Below are positions 1 through 12,033 of a DNA stretch of 64,000 nt, piece by piece. Position 1 is the first letter of the stretch, and each line of letters starts with the position of its first letter. The stretch spans positions 24,244,564 to 24,308,563 of the forward strand of contig NC_092571.1 in NCBI RefSeq assembly GCF_037975245.1. Direction: 5' to 3'. A program made the translations under genes and the position numbers. The DNA comes from Apostichopus japonicus (lineage: Eukaryota; Echinodermata; Holothuroidea; Aspidochirotida; Stichopodidae). Below the pieces are notes generated by a model. It had not been told where the DNA came from. It did not search any database and saw nothing but the letters and a program-made list of their open reading frames with translations.

Positions 1-32
1 CTTTTGTTTTATGGCTAAAATCGATCTTACAG

Positions 33-678
33 ATATCCTTGGCTGAAGGATCAGCTTGAAGTAGATCCAAATGACAAGCAGTTGGTCTTTATAAAAGATC
101 AGTCTTGTGCGATTTACGATCACATGGAATATCTTCCGGATGTTCCAACACGACACGTATTTCTGATCAGACACCCGAGGAATGTCTACCCATCATTAAT
201 GCATTCTTTCACCAACAATTTTTTGCAACTTCCCTGGGATGAGACGAACCTGATTGAAGAATATCGATCCATGCCCGTTAAGGATCACTTTAAAATCCAT
301 CGAGATCTGTGGAAGAAAATCAAAAACAAATTGGACCCAAACGTCATCGTTATCGATGGACATGATCTGGTCAGCAGGCCTGAAGTAATACTTCCAAAGT
401 TCTTTACTGAATTAGGTATTCCTTACAAAGAATCTTACTTGAAGTGGGAAGCTGATCCGGAACTTGTGTATTCATCATGGAGAGGTACAGGCCAGTTTAT
501 ATTTACAGTTTCCAAGACCATCGCTACTTCACGAGCTGTTGAGTCTACCCACTTTGTACCCCCAAAGGTACCCCGTGGCAGCTTCACGGCGAATTGGAAA
601 CTGACAGATGAGTTGCAGGAGTGTATAGATTATTCGATGCCATTTTATGAAGAAATGTATGAACAAAGGTTCCAATGA
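33..678 (+). CDS. Sulfotransferase, C-terminal exon (5' part outside window)
   Basis: The exon opens after a plausible acceptor (AG at 31-32). An in-frame stop at 16-18 shows that coding does not run further upstream in this frame. It gives 214 complete residues and ends at TGA 676-678. The motif RHPRNVYPSLMHS near bases 166-205 matches the 3'-phosphate-binding segment of P-loop sulfotransferases, which contact PAPS through an Arg and a downstream Ser. The preceding beta-strand (TRHVFLI) and the closing helix (DELQECIDYSMPFYEEMY) also fit that fold. Such enzymes move sulfate from PAPS to a hydroxyl or amine, but the acceptor cannot be predicted here. The N-terminal P-loop that binds the 5'-phosphosulfate must lie in an upstream exon outside the window. 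TTG at 82 is internal, not a start. The assignment to the superfamily is firm; the subfamily is not. Confidence 0.82.
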
Positions 679-960
679 TTTTTTTCAGTGACACCAACAT
701 TTCTTCACACATAAAACCACCACAAGGCTTGAATAATTTAAACAAATGGTTTAAAAAAAAGTTTTATGAAAGTTTTTGGATTATTCATTTGTATGGAGGT
801 ATGTTTAATTTTGAGACATTATTTTTTTTGGTTGGTATAATTATCCATCAACTGATCCACTCGTGTATACCCTCGCATTAGTTGAATTTTACTTGTTTCT
901 CACGGTTTGTAGTAGTAAGTTTTTTGTGTGCCTCATGATATCACGTAACAATAAATGACG
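679..960 (+). other. Probable 3' UTR of the sulfotransferase gene
   Basis: AT-rich sequence after the stop codon without recognisable coding. A candidate polyadenylation hexamer AATAAA lies at 950-955. From about 870 onward the sequence is also found, diverged, near 5525-5640, so the 3' end of this transcript lies inside or beside a duplicated tract. Confidence 0.4.
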
Positions 961-1540
961 TGTAAACCCCGCTTCAAAGATGCGACGAACGTAGAATGAA
1001 TTGTGATATGACGTAGAGTTAGAAAATAACCAATCACTAAATAATAATGGTTTCTTAATGAGTTAAACATGTCTTATGCCGCGGATATCTCGTTCTTTCT
1101 AAATGTATCTTATTTAACAATTCTAACATTTATCGTAAATGTAATAATAAACCCTGTCAAATAGTTGAAACAATCATCTTGAGGAAGATTTTACTTATAA
1201 TAAGCTATTTTTATGATATAATATGCTGTAACTTGTTGCGTGACAATACAGGCTGGATTAAAGTACTGGGTAACTGTTCCTAGCAAGCATCATGTGAAGC
1301 ATTATGTTCTCCTTCTGTTCTCTTTTGTGATACACACCTGAATAAGATCGCTTCTCGGCCATTTGGCTAAGATCATGTGTAGAATCTGTTCTCTTTGAGG
1401 GGAATGGTGATGCACACCCGACGATGATCACACAGTCACAGTCCCGATGCAAGGGGACTGGGGTTGAGAGCGGATCAGTCGTTCGGTAGTTTGGTTTTCG
1501 TGCCCAGGTTCTTTCCTGGGTGGCCTTTTCTTAAAAAGTA
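870..1540 (+). repeat. Duplicated tract, copy 1
   Basis: Bases 870-975 match 5525-5640, and 1056-1540 match 4690-5175, in the same orientation with scattered substitutions and small indels. The second segment contains a U2-like repeat at its 3' end. The order of the two segments differs between copies, so this is either a rearranged duplication or two insertions of one composite repeat. Confidence 0.7.
1347..1537 (+). repeat. U2-snRNA-headed repeat, copy 1
   Basis: The first ~45 bases closely resemble the 5' end of U2 snRNA: ATCGCTTCTCGGCC, then TTGGCTAAGATCA, then TGTAGAATCTGTTC. This covers stem I and the branch-point-pairing segment. The rest (from about 1390) is not U2: it is a ~145-bp body with a CCCAGGTTCTTTCCTGGG hairpin and a CTTTTCTTAAAAA end. 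A U2-type Sm site and the 3' stem-loops are absent, so this is not a working U2 gene. It looks like an snRNA-headed SINE or a chimeric retrocopy. Confidence 0.6.
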
Positions 1541-1577
1541 ACTAAAGTTGTTACTGCTATTTTACCATGTTGCTGTT

Positions 1578-2095
1578 GTTCGTTGATGTCTAAACTTACG
1601 TTGATGTCTAAAGTCACGTTGATGACTAAACGCGCGTCAGGCATAATGTCTAAGCTCAAGATGATTTCTGTTGTGACCAAATTTGATTTCTAGTTTAGTC
1701 TTTACTCCTTCAATTGGTTTATAGCCCCCTCGTTTTCAGGAGGTGTTTCGGCAGCTTGGGTATGCAATTTTAAGGTTTAGTTTACGGTTGTGAACTACAG
1801 CTCAGGTTCTTACGTTTTCGGTTCTTACGTGGAGGTGGGGAAATTGTTTCGTTAATCGCTACGCTGTTAAAGTTGGCGCATTCAATACAACAGATCTCCA
1901 AATAATGCCTCTGAGTTTTCTTTTAATTGAGCTAAGGACCAATAATTTCTAAAGTTACGTTTGATGTCTAATCTCACATTGATGTCTAAAACTTTCATTG
2001 CTATCTAAACTTACAGTTGGTGTCTAAACTTACGGTTGATGTCTTAACTCAGGTTGATGTCTACACTTTCGTTGCTATCTAAAGTTCCGTTGTTG
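1578..2095 (+). repeat. Degenerate 18-bp tandem repeat (two clusters)
   Basis: Diverged copies of a unit like TTGATGTCTAAACTTACG cluster at about 1578-1680 and 1950-2095, separated by unrelated sequence. The same unit reappears in reverse complement at about 4285-4430. Confidence 0.6.
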
Positions 2096-4284
2096 TAACA
2101 CATTGTGAACGAACATTATCTTTCTTTTCAAAAAAATATAACAATCAACCGCAAGTTACTCACGTTCAGAGCTAACAACATATCTATTACAGAGATTTTC
2201 ATGCTAAATACAGCCAATGGTGTTTTCTCAAATTTCCCGAGATTTGTTTGGTTAATAGTCCCTTACCCATTGTCTGCAAACATGCTTGCATCTTCAGTGC
2301 TCAATGAATGCAAAGTATATGATGGTTTAACTATATAACGCGAAAAGGGGGGGGGGGATCGTTAACGTCATGATTTGTAGCAACAGCCATGTAAGTACCG
2401 TTAACAACCTGATTTGTCGAACAAAATCACGTTGTTAACGATATTTACATGATAGTTGATACAACTCCGAGGACGTTGTTAACGTAATATTTGAATAATT
2501 GTTTTATCACAGAAAGTTATCGTTGAGACAATCTATGAATTTCTCGGGAAGCTACCACAACATCTCTGATACTGAAAAGGACTTTTCATCTCACAGTATG
2601 TTTTGTTCTCTCCATATTGAGAGTTGATAATGTAAAATGTGCATTTATATACCACAGTTATTTCTTCGTTGCATACTTGCGTAAATTTTCGCGGTCCCTT
2701 TGACCACGTGCTTCAAGTCATGATTCTGGTGCAACACTGATTCGTGTGTATACAATACTGTATTCATACATCGTCAAAGGTACGTAGTTATTGAAGTTTC
2801 GACAATGCGTAAAAATGTTATTTAAATACTATAATTTTCGTGGAGTTGGTTGTTTCCAAATGCTGCAAAGCATCCAGGGTAAACGTTGGATCAGTTGCTC
2901 TATGGTTTGATGTAGTCTGCGCTTCGTGAGTATCAGAAGGGTACAATATCGAAGTACGTAGGCAATACACTCACATAACTAGTTTACTAAACCGGCCAAG
3001 CAAGTTCATTCGTAACACCAATCCAGTTAGGAGTTTCGATTTGCGAAAGGGATCGTGTTGTAAATGGAATATACACAAACCTCGCTCAGCATTGTTAAGA
3101 ATTTTTTAACCCAAAAAACCGCTAACATGTTATACAAGAAACGAATCATCCGCAAGATATACTCGAGTTTTAACTAGGGTTTTGTGTTGTAGGTACGGTG
3201 AAATAATTTTTTCTCCACAAATTTTCAGGATATGCGCATGTGCAGTTGAAACTCCGAAGTTTGAACAGGCCTAATACAAATTGCGTGGAATTTAGCGAGA
3301 TATGCACATAACATGTGTGGGGATATTTGAAGAGTTGGGGTTGCTGTGAAATCGCTGCAGGTCAAAGCATCGAGGTACTATATACGGAGTTGGCGAGGAG
3401 GAAAGAGTGGCAGGGCAGGCGAAATGAAGGTCGGAGGGCCGCCCCTGTAAAACAACGAAGCTAGCTGGCACTGGATGGCATCCGCCATATATATTGTGCA
3501 GAGCATTCACAAAGTACAGGCAGTGATAAGATCGCATCTTCTCAACTACACTAGTAAAAGTATAGGTCATATAATAAGCGCAATTGGTGTTCGATCGGGA
3601 CGGAAACTTTTCTCTATAGTAATATTACTGTCACTCGTTTCACTTGATTGCCGACATTCAAAATATATCCAGATATCGTTTAATGGTTCAATAAATCAAT
3701 TTTAAGTACAGTATTTTATGCTGGCATTTTGTCTCGACACTCGTTTTACTTGATTACTGACGTTCCCAGATTATCTCTACACATTGTTGGAGGGGGCTAA
3801 ATGAAATCAGATGAAAAGTGCAGTATTTTTATGCTGGTACTTTGTCTAAACACAAGACGTTGTACTTTTCCGACATCCACAGCGTATATGCATAGCCTTT
3901 AACATTTTAAAAGTTGTTTATACTGTAGCCTCCTATTTGTATGAGTTGTAACGCATGTTATCTGATAGGCTGGCGGTGGGAGATACGGTAGCTTATCAAA
4001 CAAGGTTTCCACAATTTTGCGTCTGGTCACTCCAAATGGACTTGGACCTCCAATACTATTGTTTTTGGTGGAGTTGTGTATTACCACGTACAGTAGACTG
4101 ACCAGTGTTTATCATGCCATAGTGTTAATGTATCAAAATGGTGGTTCGGGCCATTTCTATAGTGATATAGCTAGTTCTGCTTATACTAACAACTGTCTAG
4201 TGTACTGATGTCATCGAAACCTCAATGCATTTTGCAGTCTGGTTTACATTACGCGGTTGAGCAATTTTGAACAGCGCCGATAGC
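2096..4284. other. No gene recognised
   Basis: Several short open frames occur on both strands but none has a recognisable domain or splice context. A G homopolymer lies near 2347-2358. Nothing else is identified. Confidence 0.5.
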
Positions 4285-4430
4285 AACAACGTAAGTTTAG
4301 ACAACAACGTATGATTAGACAACGGAAGTTTAAGACAACAACGTGAGTTTGATCAACAACGTGGTAAAACAGCAGCAACAACTTTAGTTTAGACAACAAC
4401 AAACTTAGTTTAGACAACGAATTAAGTTTT
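4285..4430 (-). repeat. 18-bp tandem repeat, inverted cluster
   Basis: Repeated CGTAAGTTTAGACAACAA-like units, the reverse complement of the units at 1578-2095. They lie just before the next U2-headed repeat cluster. Confidence 0.55.
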
Positions 4431-4496
4431 CCTTTTCGCGTTCCATACTTGTGTAGCATTATCTTCTCCTTCGTGATACCATCTGTTTTGACCTCC

Positions 4497-4680
4497 ATGG
4501 TGATACACACCTGACGATAGTCTTGACACAAGGGGACTGTGGTTGAGAACGGATCAGTCGGTTCTTTGTTTGGTGCCCATGTTCATTTCCTTGTGACTTT
4601 TCTTAAAAATCGAAAGCAACCTCTTTTTGGCCTTCTGGCTAAGATCATGTGAAGAATCTATGTCTACGGGAACCTGCCAA
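4497..4680 (+). repeat. U2-headed repeat, permuted copy (tail then head)
   Basis: The body segment, including GGGGACTG and GGTTGAGA and ending CTTTTCTTAAAAA, comes first (4497-4612). It is followed by a U2-like head, TTGGCCTTCTGGCTAAGATC (about 4627-4646). The tail-before-head order suggests that the units are joined in tandem. Confidence 0.55.
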
Positions 4681-4689
4681 AATAGCAAT

Positions 4690-5175
4690 CGGTTTTTAAT
4701 GAGTTAAACATGTCTTATGCCGGGAAACTTGTGATTTCTAAATGTATCCTATAACAATTCTATCATTTATCGTAAATGTAATAATAAACCATCTCAAATA
4801 GTTGAAACAACCATCTTGAGGAAGATTTTACTTATAATAAGCTATTTTTGTTGCACAATATGCTGTAACTTGTTGCGTGACAAAACAGGCTGGATTAAAG
4901 TACTGGGTAACTATTCTTAGCAAGCATAATGTTAGCATTATGTTCTCTTTCTGTTCCCGTTCGTGATTCACACCTGAATAAGATCGCTTCTCGGCCCTTG
5001 GGCTGAGATCATGTGTAGTATATGTTCCCTTTGAGGGGAATGGTGATACACACCCGACGATGATCACACAGTCACGGTCCTGATGCAAGGGGACTGGGGT
5101 TGAGAGCGGATCAGTCGTCGTAGTTTGGTTTTCGTGCCCAGGTTCTTTCCTGGGCGACTTTTTCTTAAAAAGTAG
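4690..5175 (+). repeat. Duplicated tract, copy 2, containing a full U2-headed repeat
   Basis: Same sequence as 1056-1540 with small differences. The embedded U2-headed copy spans about 4983-5173 and keeps GTGTAGTA, which includes the U2 branch-point-recognition hexamer GTAGTA. Confidence 0.65.
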
Positions 5176-5500
5176 TCTTGACACAAGGGGACTGGAGTTG
5201 AGAATTGATCAGTCGGTTCTTTGTTTGGTGCCCAGGTTCTTTTACTGGTGACTTTTCTTAAAAGTATTATTATGTTCCCCTTCTAGGTGTTTCGATATAC
5301 ACACGTCACGATGATCCCTTGATAATCACTTAGTCATAGTCTTGACACAAGGGGACTGTGGTTGAGAGCGGATCAATCGGTTCTTTCTTTGGTGCCCAGA
5401 TTTTTTTCTTGGTGACTTTTCTTAAAAATCGAAAGCAATCGCTCTTCGGCCTTCTGGCTCAGATCATGTGAAGAATCTGTGTCTACGGGAATCTGCTAAT
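5165..5500 (+). repeat. U2-headed repeat cluster: two tails and one head
   Basis: Two successive body/tail units (about 5165-5262 and 5275-5432), each ending CTTTTCTTAAAA, are followed by a degenerate head CTCTTCGGCCTTCTGGCTCA near 5437-5460. This supports tandem growth of the family at this site. Confidence 0.55.
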
Positions 5501-5664
5501 TTGCATAAATGTAAAACGTGTCCCCTTGCATTAATAGAGTTTTACCTGTTTCTCACGGATTATAGTAGTAAGTTATCTTTTGTGCCTCATGATATTACGT
5601 AAAAATAATGACGTGTATACCCGACGTGTGAATGACGTGTATATTTGATATGACGTGTACTATA

Positions 5665-6600
5665 GCAACCTGCAGACTTGTTGCCGGCCCTGTATGCTTC
5701 AGTACCCTGCCGTGTACCTTGGCACCCTGTAGACTTGTTGCCGGCCCTGTATGCTTCAGTACCCTGCCGTGTACCTTGGCACCCTGTAGACTTGTTGCCG
5801 GCCCTGTATGCTTCAGTACCCTGCCGTGTACCTTGGCACCCTGTAGACTTGTTGCCGGCCCTGTATGCTTCAGGACACTGCCTTGTACCTTAGCATACTG
5901 CAGACTTGTTGCCCCCTGTATGCTTCAGGACACTGCCGTGTACCTTAGCACCCTGTAGAATTTTTGCCCCCTGTATGCTTCAGTACCCTGCCGTGTACCT
6001 TGGCACCCTGTAGACTTGTTGCCGGCCCTGTATGCTTCAGGACACTGCCGTGTACCTTAGCAACCTGTATACTTGTTGCCCCCTGTATGCTTCAGTACAC
6101 CGCTGTGTACCTTGGCACCCTGTATACTTGCAATTGTTGCCCCCTGTGCTTCAGTAAACTGCCGTATACCCTGGCACTCTGTAGACTTGTTGCCCCCTTC
6201 TGTGCTTCAGGATACTGCCGTGTACCTTAGCACCCTGTAGACTTGTTGCCCCCTTTTATGTTTTAGTCCACTACTGTGTACCTTAGCACCCTGTAGACTT
6301 GTTGCACACCCCCCCCCCTGTATGCTTCAGGACACTGCTGTGTACCTTAGCACCCTGTAGACTTGTTGCACACCGCCCCCCTCCTTTATGCTTCAGTACA
6401 CTGATGTGTACCTTAGTACCCTGTAGACTTGTTGCAACCCCCCCCCCCTGTATGCTTCAGTACACTGTTGTGTACCTTAGCACCCTGTAGACTGCTGGCC
6501 CCTGTTTGCTTCAGTACACTGAGGTGTACCTTATCACCATGTAGACCGCTGGGTCCCTTTATGCTTCCGTACACTAGGGTGTACCTAAGGCCCTTTGAAG
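5665..6600 (+). repeat. 57-bp minisatellite (about 16 units)
   Basis: The unit starts CTGTAGACTTGTTGCC and contains CTGTATGCTTCAGTA and GTGTACCTT. The first four units are nearly identical; units after about 5870 diverge and carry C-run expansions. The 57-bp period is a multiple of three, so long open frames pass through it on both strands. These are repeat artefacts. Confidence 0.9.
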
Positions 6601-7540
6601 GCTGATGAGTGACGTTTGAGAGGGGATGTTCAGGGGCAGGGCATTCTACATCCATTGTCTGCCCAAGGTGAATCGTTCAAGTCGTCATCGGAGTTGGGAT
6701 TCAGTCGGGGAAACGTGGAAACAAACAACTCTGAATTTTCATTCAAAAGTATTAAAATATACAACCGTGCGTTTAAACCTAATTATTTACTAATTTATCT
6801 AGGCTAAGCATGCTTGAGGATCGCCCATTTAAATCTTATTGTGCTATTTTTCTCCGGGCGCACTCCAAAGAGAAATGTACTTACAGGAAACCCATAGTCA
6901 CAGCCCTTGATCCGCTTACAGTACATTATTTAAGGTGCATGCTCCAACAAAATCATTCGGGGCGGGGGGGGGGGGTTGGAATTTTTTCCCCATGCAAGTA
7001 CCTTATCATGTGCGCGTGACTGGTCTTTGGGTATAACGGTTCTTGAAGTTTGACTCAGATTGACCATGATATCAATTCTACTTTACCCCATACAATCGTG
7101 TAGGGTAGATTGTCTGTAAGGAACGTAATGAATTTGGCGTGGTCAAACCAAGGAGTTGTTACTTGGAGAGCTCCCTGTTCAAACATGATGGCAGTTCCTT
7201 TGTAGATACACTTAATGACATCATAAAACGTTTAAATATGACAGTCTTTCATGATGAAATTATATCCCGATATTTCATATATTTATACTAGTAAAATAAA
7301 TTAGTGGCTCATTCACATATTTAAATCTGAAAACAAAGAGTCACAGAGTAAAACGTGTCCAAACGTGTTCAAAGCTAAAGACTCTTGTAATAGAACTGTC
7401 CTCTTGCTATTTGTTGGTCTTTTCTGAAAGAATGTGGTTGCATGTGCAATAACCACACTCGGCACGGAGATTGACTTTCATGATGACCCCTCTGTGAATA
7501 TTGTTTTGGTTACGGATTATTAGTAGCGAATCCAATTTGG
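6601..7540. other. No gene recognised
   Basis: Short unsupported frames and a G homopolymer around 6964-6975. No domain, RNA gene or clear mobile element was seen. Confidence 0.5.
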
Positions 7541-7554
7541 AGTATGAGCACCTT

Positions 7555-7870
7555 CCGTTTTAGGTAGTAGCGCCACTAATTTGCTGTATCATCGCCGCCT
7601 CAAGTAGTAGCACAGTACCATCGCCTGTTTAGAGTAGTAGCACCAGCTTTTACAGCAGCATCGTCACTTAGGGAGTAGTAGCACCATCTGTTTAGAGTAA
7701 AAGCACCTTCTGTTTAGAGTAGTAGCACCTTCTGTTTAGAGTAGTAACACCTCCTGCTTAGAGTAGTAGCATCTCCTTTTTAGGGTAAGAGCACCTCCTA
7801 TGTAGGATATTAGCACCTCCTATTTAGGGTAGTAGCACCTCCTATTTAAGGTAGCAACGCCACCTGTAGT
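7555..7870 (+). repeat. 22-bp minisatellite
   Basis: Imperfect units like GTAGTAGCACCTTCTGTTTA are repeated roughly 13 to 15 times. The most regular stretch is about 7680-7850. Confidence 0.8.
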
Positions 7871-8928
7871 CCTTTTGGCGTTCCATACTAATGGGCTCTT
7901 CAGACCTCTGTTGGAATTCTTTGTTTACATGGCGATGCGGCTTACCGTTGTTAATAATTTCATACTTGTACTATATTATCAACATTACGTACAACAGACA
8001 ACCACTCAGGCTTATTTTTCTATCATTCCTTTGTTTACAACAATGTCGATCCCACGTCGCTCATCGTAACATCAGATCGAATGTAGCCACGCAATTGATT
8101 CATTACATGGTTACCGGCGGAATGAATTATCACGTAAATTCTGAAACTAGGCCAGAAATGCGAGAGAAGGTTCCCAGAATCTAAAGTATGAAGTAGTTCG
8201 TCACCATATGCTTGATGATGCTTCGAATTTGCAGCCAGTATTCAATGTAAAAGGTAAATGAAAATCATTGGCTAATTTAGTTCAGGCCCCTATGCCTAAC
8301 AGTAACAGTTAGGCCTAGCCAAGGCCGTAGTCCTTATAATCGCCCTGTTTAAGTGTTACCGCTTACGTAAAAGTTGCCATTTACTAGTGTTAGTTACACA
8401 TATTGAATAGAACTGTTCAACTATGCCTGGGCACTATTCGTATTTTTTACAGTAGCCCTAAGAATTTGTACTAGGTATGTAATATAGGTTAGACCGAAGT
8501 AAATGTAACCCTTGCATTCCCAGATGGAAGCTGTGAGTGTGACCCCAAACTGCCTCGCGTAAAACATTCCCAGCATTGTGTTCTACATATTACAGTCTGA
8601 CAGCTGTGCGCCTTGCTGAGCTTTGACTTTGTTCCCATAGGAGTTGAACTAGTATTAGGGCTCGGCATATATAGATTGAACGAATCTTTTCACACTTGTG
8701 TACTGTACATAATTATCGTATTTATCATAGGGCATATAGTAGAAGCACATTAATATCCAAGATTTAAGCACTGAGTCTTTGATAAGATGTTTTAACTAGT
8801 AACCCATCTAGACCACTTTAAGTTTATGCAGTATTGCCATTCCCCCCCCCCCCCCCAACCTTTCCAATTGCTCAGTATTGACCTTGTCGTAATACAGTAG
8901 CACCTACAGTATGGAATTGATGAAATCT
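7871..8928. other. No gene recognised
   Basis: Open frames to 97 codons near 7875-8184 overlap each other in different frames and lack any recognisable motif. A C homopolymer lies near 8843-8856. Confidence 0.45.
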
Positions 8929-9296
8929 TTAAAGGCATTGAAGACTCGCCCCAAACCGTGTGCCGCCCTCTAAAAAAAATTAACTTTCCGTTGCTTGCAA
9001 GTGAAGATCTTTTTATTTTGTCACTACAAAATGCAGACAGTTATGAAACGGAATACCTTGTTATCTTTAGCTGGACCTGAGATGTCCATCGCTGCTATGT
9101 AAACTGTGTTGTGGGTATTGACCGTAGCTGCATGTATTGACTGTACACTAGTGTCTAATTACCAACGGTAGCAAGCTGTGTGTGTATTTTCTGGGATCGA
9201 TGGTGGTATCTTACACTTCTGTTACACCTCATATGAAACTAGGTCAGATTACCGGCATCAGACGTTTCTTTGTGCGAGAGTCTTCACTCCCTTTAA
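8929..9296 (+). mobile_element. TTAA-flanked MITE, copy 1
   Basis: About 368 bp, bounded by TTAA on both sides. The left end reads AAAGGCATTGAAGACTCGC and the right end is its inverted partner (GAGTCTTCACTCCCTTT). It shares its full length with the copies at 11100, 12034, 14888 and 25366. No transposase is encoded. TTAA flanks fit piggyBac-type mobilisation, but a TA-targeting family is not excluded. Confidence 0.85.
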
Positions 9297-11099
9297 TAAC
9301 AGAAGTGGCTTCTTGTTTTGGGTAATTAATTTCACAAATTTGGATAGATTTATTTGGGTGATTAATTGTGCTCATAATCCACTCTTTTTTTTGTAGTTGA
9401 TTAATTGCATAGCTCTTCTCGCGATAACTGCGATTACTCGGTTACAGTTATTATGTCATCACTGTCATTTTTACATTGCAGAAATACTATCAAAACAAAT
9501 CTTTCCCATGGTGTACTGTTTTCGTTTGTTGTCTTAACAAGCGTATTACTGACAAGTGAACGCATGAATCTGACCGGAGCAGGTGCTTGCCGATTTTTAA
9601 CACAACACAATGCTAGTGAAGCATTGTGAGAACCTGTACTTTTGCGATATTTGCTGACAAACTGCTTTAGTGTTGTTTTTGATAGATTAGGCTATTATTC
9701 AAAAGCAGTTTATGTGTAATGCTAGTTTGTAGTCGAGTATTCGCAACTTAGGTTTTGAGCACGATTAGTAGAACATCCAAAGTGTAATCACGACTACTGG
9801 CGATAAATCGATTACAACTATCAGCACTAGTGATTATGATGTTTTGGCAGCATTTTTTCTCCAGACATTGTCTTTCCTGCATTAACTCAAATTCTCTTGG
9901 ACGTTTGGTTGTGCTTTGCAGCCAAGCTTCCCTTTTTTTTCTTCTTTGTCAAGCCATTCGGTGGTTACCCAGGCTAGTCATGACCCAAATTGTAAAGACT
10001 AAAATCATTCCAAGTCTGAAGCCATCTGGTGACTGATGATATAAACTGCACATTGACTGACTTGATTGCAAATCGATTGCAAATTAAGTCGTTAATTAGT
10101 TATTAAACAGCAGGACATGCATATCGATTTGTTTTAAAGCAAGTCACTTCATGATGGGGAGAATGTTAACTGTCATATCCCATCAAAAACTTTGTTGACA
10201 TTGTAATTTCTTAAAATTCCAAGATAAACACATCTGAAAGTTTTGATAAATCTGGGAAACTCATAAAATGTGCAATTATGACGTGGAGTGTTGCGTTCAT
10301 CAAAATTTAATATTTTAGGCGAGTAATAAGTTAAGCCCATAATTACAAGCCCACATATATTATATAATTGAATAAATGTGATGTTCCTCTTTTCAAAGAA
10401 GATGATAAGATATTTCCAAAAATTGTCATACGCCACAAACTTGTGTTCAGTGTCCTTGAAAGGAAGAAGGCAACAAAGGAACAACATAAAACAAATTAGG
10501 CAGTCACTCCCAGTACATCATAATTAGCTAATGTTTATTCATTAAAATAAAACTACAATCAAGAAAAGACCTGTAAAATGGTCAATCTTTGACGGATTCT
10601 GATGAGAGTTGCAGCTATTTTTTCTAATGCCCTTTAGAGTGATTAGGTCAATGCTGTCCATAGGTGTCCATAGACTAAAAATTTTTTTTATTTTACTTCA
10701 CTGGATCAAATTGTTGGTCCATATTGACCAGCTCACCGTTTCAGGCAGATAATTTGAGGGATACCCTCCAGCCTTGTGAATAACAAAACTTTGGAAATTG
10801 AACTTATTTTTTACTTAATTTAAACTGGCTACGATTTTAGTGAACCTTTGCAGATGACGTCTAAGGTACCATCCCTCTTGTTTGTTCTTATTTAAGACCA
10901 TGAAGTACCGGGTACCTACCTTACAGTTTACTCCATTGTTTTATAAACAATTAGATTTGTTTGTTCTCAGGATACCATGGAATGTAAAATAAACACCCCT
11001 GGACACAATTTTTTTCTACTTTTTTAATAACACATGTTTGCTTAAATAAAAGAAAATTTATATCATTAAGTTGCAAGGAGAATACTGTTTAATCATTGG
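9297..11099. other. No gene recognised
   Basis: AT-rich sequence. A 104-codon open frame on the - strand (10173-10487) has no recognisable domain. A segment near 10617-10680 resembles 14161-14225 (shared TAGGTGTCC), suggesting another old dispersed repeat. Confidence 0.45.
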
Positions 11100-11466
11100 T
11101 TAAAGGGTGTGAAGACTCGCGGAAAAAGAAACGTCTAATTCCGGTAATCTGACCTAGCTTGGAATGAGGTGTAACAGAAGTGTTAGACACCCCCATCGAT
11201 CCCAAAAATACACACACAGCTTGCTACCGTCGGTAATTAGACACTAGTGTACAGTCAGTACATACAGCTGCGGTCAATACCCACAGCACAGTATATTAAC
11301 GATATGGCGATGGACATCTCAGCTCCACCTAAAGATAACAAGGTATCACATTTCATAACTGTCTGCATTTTGTAGCGACACAAACAAAACGTCACTTGCA
11401 AGCAACAGAGAGTTAACTTTTTCAGATGGCCGCATGCGGTTTGGGGGGAGTCTTCAATGCCTTTAA
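11100..11466 (-). mobile_element. TTAA-flanked MITE, copy 2 (inverted)
   Basis: Reverse-complement full-length copy: TTAA at 11100-11103 and 11463-11466, with the GTGTGAAGACTCGC end on the left and the CATTGAAGACTCCCCCCAA-type end on the right. Confidence 0.85.
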
Positions 11467-12033
11467 GTGTAAAAGTCAGGGAAAATTTTAAAGAGATACA
11501 GTATGGGTTTTGGTTGCAAAGGGATTTCACAATCACAGCAGGAAGATGTGAAGGTATTGTTGATGGCAGGTGTGTGTAGGAATGGGATCCTGGTCGAGGA
11601 TCCCATCCAAGTGAGGAAACGGCTTCTGATAGCAGAATCTCTGTGTTAGTTGATGGAAGTTAATACAGGTGTCAACATTTAGTAAACAGAGGCGGTTGTA
11701 AAATAAACATAGATATTTATTACGAGTGAACTGGTTAGTGGTGAGACCCAATAAATGATTGACAATTCTAGGTACTTACGACTTCATATTGGAGTTAACA
11801 ATCCCTGTACCTGGATTGGGAGGGTTTGGGGGAGCAGAGTCTGTTTCTTTGAGTGTTATTGTTGTCCATTGCTTGATCAAGATATTGAAAAGTTGCAAAC
11901 CATCACAAATTGCATCGATATGACATGCTGTACAGTGATGTAGCAGCTCAAAATGATCTGCCGTAAGTACCACTTGGTACTTGCCATGAAAATCACGCAT
12001 TAAATAACAGACAGCCGCAACTGCCATGTCCCT
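11467..12033. other. Spacer between two MITE copies, no gene recognised
   Basis: Overlapping short frames on both strands only. The sequence separates a - strand and a + strand MITE copy, giving an inverted pair about 570 bp apart. Confidence 0.4.

Noticed and set aside
1347-1400. Functional U2 snRNA gene
   Set aside because: Only the first ~45 nt match. The Sm site and 3' stem-loops of U2 are missing.
5632-6655. Overlapping open frames of 63-108 codons giving Cys/Leu-rich repeated peptides
   Set aside because: They follow the 57-bp tandem repeat in several frames and on both strands; no start context or conservation supports them.
10173-10487. 104-codon - strand frame
   Set aside because: AT-rich, no motif, no splice or promoter context.
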